Of a stretch of DNA of 64,000 nt, positions 59,802 to 64,000 are shown one piece after another. The stretch covers positions 129,355 through 193,354 of the forward strand of contig CAJTQV010000005.1 in assembly GCA_910578385.1 (NCBI GenBank), written 5' to 3'. The notes beneath the pieces were generated by a model. The model was not told the DNA's origin and did not search any database. It saw nothing but the letters and a program-made list of their open reading frames with translations. This DNA is from an uncultured Muribaculaceae bacterium. Lineage in GTDB: Bacteria; Bacteroidota; Bacteroidia; Bacteroidales; Muribaculaceae. A program made the translations under genes and the position numbers. How positions within the stretch are numbered: position 1 is the stretch's first letter; each line of letters starts with the position of its first letter.

Positions 59802-62800
59802 TTACCTTACCACAATTTTGAGTGTCTCTGTCTTCCATGCGCTGCCTGAAGTGCGGGCGGTGAGCCTTGCGATGTAAACACCGGCGGGGAGGTCAACATT
59901 CACAGAGTTGACAACTCCTGTTGCATTAAGGCCTGTGTATTCACCTACGGTAGTGCCGTCAAGACCATAGATAGCCAGAGTCAGGCTGTCGGCTGTCTCG
60001 GGTGCAGAGTAATTGATTGTGCCGTCGGCATATGCAAGCCAGAGATAGTTGATGCTTTCTGTTCCGGTAACACCTGTCACGAGAGCTGCATCACCCGAGC
60101 TGAGAAGCAATGTTTCGAGTGGCGACGCTGACACGCGGACATGCGTGGTATTGTCAGCCACATAGTATCCATCTTCGTCGGAGTTGTCGAACGCATCCTT
60201 GTTGCCATGATTTGACAACGGAGTGGACTGTTCTGATGCTCTCGCCATTGTATTTGCAGCCGGATAACGTATCACGCTGACTTCCTGTTGGGCTTCATGA
60301 CCGTAGATATGGAAAACATACTGACGGACATCGGCCTGGTTTGAAGTCATCGATTCAGGTTTGAAGTGGCGTGTGCCTTCATGCTCAATCATGACAGCAA
60401 CACCATACTCATTTGAAAGAGCGGAGAACTTGGTGAGGTGATAGTCGCCTGTGCTGATAGGGTCGGGTGTAACATGGTCATCCTCATACATCTCGGCAGT
60501 CATGAGGTCTGTGTTGTTCCTGTAAGGGAAGAACTCAACCTCAATATTGTCGGGATTAAGGTTGGCAGTGCTCGTATAATCGCTATCCATGTAACGCGGA
60601 ACCATCGCACCCTCACGCAGGAAGTGAGGCAAGCGATCGAGCGGAGCAGCGTAGTTGGCGGTACCCTCATATATCTTGCCGTCGTTAAGGTCAGCCCATC
60701 CACCTTTGGGGAATGTGATGTTTCTTGACGTAGCGTTTTCAGACACAACCGGGGCAACCAGGATGTCGGGTCCCCAGAGATATTCATCCATGCAATTTGC
60801 GATTGACGCATTATCGGGATCCATGAAGCTGATGGGGCGCGCAATCGGGCTACCGTAACGGGTGTTCTTGTATGAAAGCGTATAGGTATAGGGAAGATAG
60901 CTATAACGCAGACGGATAAATTCGCGAACCTTGTCAACTACCGAGCTATAACAGCTGTTGTACGGCTCAGGCTGGTCGGCAGAGTGTGTACGCATCATCG
61001 GATAGAACACTCCCAACTGTACCCAACGCAAGTAAAGATTGGGATTTGTACCCGTTGAAGTGAAACCACCTATATCAGATCCGAGATAACCCATGCCCGA
61101 CATCGAGCCGTTGACCAGAGCGGGAATCTGTGCCGCGAGACCGTTCCAGCTGCGCCTGATGTCTCCGGTCCAGGGGAAAGTGCTGAACCGCTGCATACCG
61201 GCTGTACCGGCGCGGGGCATCAGGAAATGACGCATATTCGGGAAATTCTTTTTCAGGCCATTGTAGGTTGACTCTATCCAGAGATTTCCGAACTCGTTGT
61301 GAATCTGATTGAAATTGCCACCCATATGATGAGAATCACCGTCATGTCTTTCCGGTTCGCCGAGGTCGAGCCACCATCCGTCAAGACCCTCCTCGGTACG
61401 TGCTTTGTAGAATCCGTTCATCCATTCCATGGCATCAGGGTTGGAGGCGTCGATAAGTCCGGAGGGATTAAAGACCCAATCCATATTGTTGACACTCTCG
61501 TCCGCAAGCCAACCGTGCTCCTTAAGAGTCTGGTAATTAGAGATGCTTCCTGCAAAGTAAGGCTCGGTTATGGCTATTGAGTGGACATTCTTAGCCTTGA
61601 AGTTGGCGAGCATCTCTTCCGGATTGGGATACTTGTTCTTATTCCAGTCGAGATTACCCATATAAAAGCCTTGGGTTGCAACTTGCTCATCATTTTCATC
61701 CTGTGCACCTTGCCAATGGATGTCGAAGACAATGCCGTCGAGGGGTATGTTGAGATCCAAAGTCTTGTCAATGGCCTCCTCTGCTTTTTTGCGGCTTGCG
61801 AAGCTGAATTTGGAGGTGATGTAGCCGAGCGCCCAATAGGGAGGGAGTTCCTGACGACCTGTAAGGAGAGTGTAGTTCTCCATTACGCGCTCCATGTTGC
61901 CGCCGCCGATGAAGTAATATGCTATCGGGTCTTCGCTGCCGGAATAGTAAGAAGTTCCGCTGGCCGACGGCGTGATCGAGGCATCAATATAATGGTCATC
62001 GAAGTAGACACCGTAACCGTTGGTCGATACGTAGAACGGGATACAGATATTATGATAATCTCTGTCGTCATTCTCGGGCCAGCCGCCGGTCTGGGTGTTG
62101 TTCATTCGGAGCGCGTGATCGCCGACGTTCATCCATTTGCCATTGTAACCCCCTCCGTAGAAGCCCTTGTCGCCCATTGATTCAAAATTGACGGTACAGT
62201 TCCGGTCATTGTTTATAAGACCGGTGCGCTCAATAAGTGCGTTGGAGCCATCTGCATTGCAGAAGCGGACAAGGCAGCTTGCTTTCTGAATTTTCAGCGA
62301 TACACCATCCGTAACAGAGATATAATAGTAGTCGTCATCCTGGGCGGTGGTATAAGTCGCATTTGGTTCGGCTGCCACAGAGATTGAACGACGTTCCTTT
62401 GCGCCGCTGCGGCTTGAAGGGAGGGTGAAAATCTTGACAACTTCCTCCGAATAGGGAGTCACCACAAGCGTACCCTTCTCGGCCTTGATTGTTACCGATG
62501 TGCCGTCGTCGGTAGCCTCTACAAAAGCGCCGAGAGGTCCGTAACCCACAGGTTCATCACCCGAAAACGGTGCCCACTGATTGCCGGTGACAGTAAATAC
62601 CATTGACCTGCCGTTGAGCGGCATACCGGGCTGTTGATCGCCCGGATAACGATTCGTTCCGGTATCGGTGTTTATTATGACATTTGAATTGTATTTTAGA
62701 TTGGCGGGCACTTTATAGTACAAATATCCGTTCGGGCCGTCGGACTGCATTGCCACCCCGGGCCATGAGTCATTCTCTATCGTCGGCGAAACAGATTCAT

Positions 62801-63317
62801 TGTAAATGTATACATGTACATTTGACCAGTTCCCATTGAAATAGACATATACATCGCCAGTGGAATCCGGATCGGGTGTCGGATCGGGGTCGGGCGTGGG
62901 GTCGGGGTCGGGTGTCGGATCCGGGTCGGGTGTCGGGTCGGGATCCGCCACTTCCGGCTTTGGCAGGTCGGTGTACTCCTCCCATGTTTTGTTGGAATCT
63001 CCACCCTGGGTATAAAAATGATCCACGGTATAGGTAAGGTCCCCTGATTGCGCCCCGCCAAATTTCTCTGCGAAGATGATATTGCTGTAACCTTCCGGAA
63101 CATTATAGTACCAGAAATCAGATCCTTCGACATGGGTCATCAGAGTTCCGGGCCAAGCGGCCTCGTCTCCATTCTCGTTCCAGCAGTAAAGATAAACCTT
63201 ATCCCACTGTGTGGCGGAATTGTCGAAGTAGACCATTCCGGCCAGTGTCGGCAGCGACGTCGCGAACAGCACGATGAGGGCTGTAGCGTTGCGTGCCAGC
63301 TTTCTTAATAGATACAT
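59802..63317 (-). CDS. Secreted glycoside hydrolase family 31 with two starch-binding-like modules
   Basis: Order in the 1171 residues: a signal peptide (1-26), a CBM26-like module (VYFDNSATQWDKVYLYCWNE), and a linker of repeated DPDPTP units (about 130-155). A second CBM26-like module follows (VYVYFNGNWSNVHVYIYNE), then an N-terminal beta domain and the GH31 barrel. The nucleophile aspartate is in WWLDLGEPER near residue 648 and the acid/base aspartate in WTGDIRRSW near 718; other markers are GIVFDIHWQ and WVQLGVFYPMMRTH. The end is a Por-type domain (GVYIARLTAR). It is probably an extracellular alpha-glucosidase acting on starch or glycogen. No susCD pair is adjacent. Confidence 0.92.
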   Translation of the reverse strand: MYLLRKLARNATALIVLFATSLPTLAGMVYFDNSATQWDKVYLYCWNENGDEAAWPGTLMTHVEGSDFWYYNVPEGYSNIIFAEKFGGAQSGDLTYTVDHFYTQGGDSNKTWEEYTDLPKPEVADPDPTPDPDPTPDPDPTPDPDPTPDPDSTGDVYVYFNGNWSNVHVYIYNESVSPTIENDSWPGVAMQSDGPNGYLYYKVPANLKYNSNVIINTDTGTNRYPGDQQPGMPLNGRSMVFTVTGNQWAPFSGDEPVGYGPLGAFVEATDDGTSVTIKAEKGTLVVTPYSEEVVKIFTLPSSRSGAKERRSISVAAEPNATYTTAQDDDYYYISVTDGVSLKIQKASCLVRFCNADGSNALIERTGLINNDRNCTVNFESMGDKGFYGGGYNGKWMNVGDHALRMNNTQTGGWPENDDRDYHNICIPFYVSTNGYGVYFDDHYIDASITPSASGTSYYSGSEDPIAYYFIGGGNMERVMENYTLLTGRQELPPYWALGYITSKFSFASRKKAEEAIDKTLDLNIPLDGIVFDIHWQGAQDENDEQVATQGFYMGNLDWNKNKYPNPEEMLANFKAKNVHSIAITEPYFAGSISNYQTLKEHGWLADESVNNMDWVFNPSGLIDASNPDAMEWMNGFYKARTEEGLDGWWLDLGEPERHDGDSHHMGGNFNQIHNEFGNLWIESTYNGLKKNFPNMRHFLMPRAGTAGMQRFSTFPWTGDIRRSWNGLAAQIPALVNGSMSGMGYLGSDIGGFTSTGTNPNLYLRWVQLGVFYPMMRTHSADQPEPYNSCYSSVVDKVREFIRLRYSYLPYTYTLSYKNTRYGSPIARPISFMDPDNASIANCMDEYLWGPDILVAPVVSENATSRNITFPKGGWADLNDGKIYEGTANYAAPLDRLPHFLREGAMVPRYMDSDYTSTANLNPDNIEVEFFPYRNNTDLMTAEMYEDDHVTPDPISTGDYHLTKFSALSNEYGVAVMIEHEGTRHFKPESMTSNQADVRQYVFHIYGHEAQQEVSVIRYPAANTMARASEQSTPLSNHGNKDAFDNSDEDGYYVADNTTHVRVSASPLETLLLSSGDAALVTGVTGTESINYLWLAYADGTINYSAPETADSLTLAIYGLDGTTVGEYTGLNATGVVNSVNVDLPAGVYIARLTARTSGSAWKTETLKIVVR

Positions 63318-63405
63318 AGTTGATTGATAATTGATTAAAATAAGTTGTAGTAGGTTTGAAAGGGCCTCTCGACCCGGATTGTGTTGTTAACACCCTCCCA
63401 ATCTG

Positions 63406-63413
63406 CAAAATTA
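63406..63413 (-). promoter_or_regulatory. -7 box (TAATTTTG) for the GH31 gene
   Basis: CAAAATTA on the plus strand is TAATTTTG on the minus strand, about 90 bases before the start codon. A -33 box is not clear. The rest of the 63318-63717 gap holds only the promoter at 63593-63624 for the last ORF. Confidence 0.45.
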
Positions 63414-63592
63414 CTAAAATTTCCAGTAACTTGTCCATTATTCCCACATATTCTTACTGATATTTGCCATATTATAATGTCAGTTTGCCAAATAACAACA
63501 CCCCCTTGGGATGCCGGACCCCGTTCCAATGAACATAACTTCGGTAATAATTGTCAAAAACCGACCGTCAATTGCAAATTATGCGTAATTTA

Positions 63593-63624
63593 TTTGGAGA
63601 GTACGGGATTTTAAGTTAGATTTG
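63593..63624 (+). promoter_or_regulatory. Promoter of the terminal secreted-protein ORF
   Basis: TTTG (63593-63596) and TAGATTTG (63617-63624) are 20 bases apart, with a leader of about 90 bases. Confidence 0.6.
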
Positions 63625-63717
63625 CGGCAATGAAATAAACACCGTGAACCCGCGTGGTTCCGGAACCCATCGGATTATCAATCATCCTTTTTACAATAAT
63701 AATTAATAACCTAACTC

Positions 63718-63957
63718 ATGAACAAGCATTTACTGCTTTCGCTGGCCGCGCTCTGCGCAGTGCCGGCTCTGAACGCACAGGTGCCCGCCGCAGCTCCACT
63801 GAAGGGCCATGTGGTCAACGGCAACGCATCTACCATGAAGCGTGCCAAGTCAGTACGAAACCTTAACCCACGTCTGGAGGCTGACGGCAACTCAGCGTCG
63901 CTCTGGGAGTCGTTCGAGACTGACGGCGGCCATGATTTCATCAATGAGGCTGTCTAA
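63718..63957 (+). pseudogene. Truncated secreted protein, 79 residues
   Basis: A good signal peptide (MNKHLLLSLAALCAVPALNA) and a start typical of large secreted Bacteroidales proteins (SLWESFETDGGHDF) break off after HDFINEAV. The stop codon lies inside a terminator-like hairpin. Normal relatives continue for hundreds of residues after the WESFE segment. The gene is therefore probably cut short by an insertion or deletion. It could instead be a small intact protein; the window ends 43 bases later, so this cannot be settled. Confidence 0.5.
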
Positions 63958-63986
63958 CAATCAAAGTTAGGCAGTCTCTTTTTTAG
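63946..63986. terminator. Terminator-like hairpin overlapping the end of the truncated ORF
   Basis: GAGGCTGTCTAAC (63946-63958) pairs with GTTAGGCAGTCTC (63966-63978) with two wobble pairs, followed by a T run. The stem closely resembles that at 41272-41303. Such sequences also resemble insertion-sequence ends, so it may mark a mobile-element border. Confidence 0.6.
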
Positions 63987-64000
63987 ATTTAATATTGAGA

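Noticed and set aside
62867..62950. Repetitive DNA (GGGTCGGGTGTCGG-like units)
   Set aside because: It encodes the DPDPTP linker of the GH31 protein and is explained by coding.

Overview
The window looks like a chromosomal stretch of a gut-type Bacteroidales, most like Muribaculaceae. The reasons are repeated promoters of the Bacteroidetes type (a TTG/TTTG box about 19-21 bases before TAnnTTTG), few Shine-Dalgarno sites, many secreted proteins ending in Por/type IX-like C-terminal domains with a YNLQGIR motif, and Bacteroidetes-specific families (DUF2795, DUF3575, OmpA-like proteins of the DUF3868 type, PepSY-like, DUF4886). No rRNA, tRNA, CRISPR array, prophage or complete insertion sequence was seen.

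Layout. 1-2100: AT-rich accessory end with a 5'-truncated AAA ATPase/nuclease-like protein, an unknown ORF and several inverted repeats. 2106-4184 (minus): mscS-like channel, cobalamin adenosyltransferase, DUF2795. 4264-10513 (plus): metK with a long leader, a PpiD-like periplasmic foldase, and a DUF3575/OmpA-like pair. 10657-17791 (plus): rlmN and pdxA run into a lipid head-group cluster (nucleotidyltransferase, ATP-grasp, CDP-alcohol phosphatidyltransferase, HAD phosphatase), closed by myo-inositol-1-phosphate synthase under its own promoter; this is probably an inositol-lipid pathway. 17923-19063: folK and ogt. 19200-23470: a TolC-HlyD-MFS tripartite efflux operon. 23627-30226: an esterase-like protein, an orphan RND pump on the minus strand, a LytS/LytTR two-component pair and a PepSY-like protein. 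30450-31646: an AT-rich AAA/DUF4143 ATPase, probably acquired.

31910-41251 is a secreted-protein island: two paralogous repeat proteins flank a membrane-anchored TPR regulator, a 1205-residue multidomain SGNH (DUF4886) protein and an SBF-type transporter, each with its own promoter and most with a terminator.

41349-52732 (minus) is the most unusual locus. Eight tightly packed genes from one promoter encode a membrane-anchored vWA-like protein, a small membrane protein, a tubulin-like GTPase, a 1326-residue actin/Hsp70-like ATPase with a nucleoporin-like FG-repeat segment, a degenerate second Hsp70-like protein, two TerD proteins, and a single-pass membrane protein that carries three copies of the TerD N-terminal motif. 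I read this as a TerD-linked cytoskeletal or envelope-stress machine; its function is unknown.

52963-59666 (minus): a MazG-like protein, an unknown protein, an outer-membrane beta-barrel, a TPR protein and a PLP aminotransferase. 59802-63317 (minus): a secreted GH31 alpha-glucosidase with starch-binding-like modules. The window ends in a short secreted ORF that appears cut off by a terminator-like hairpin.
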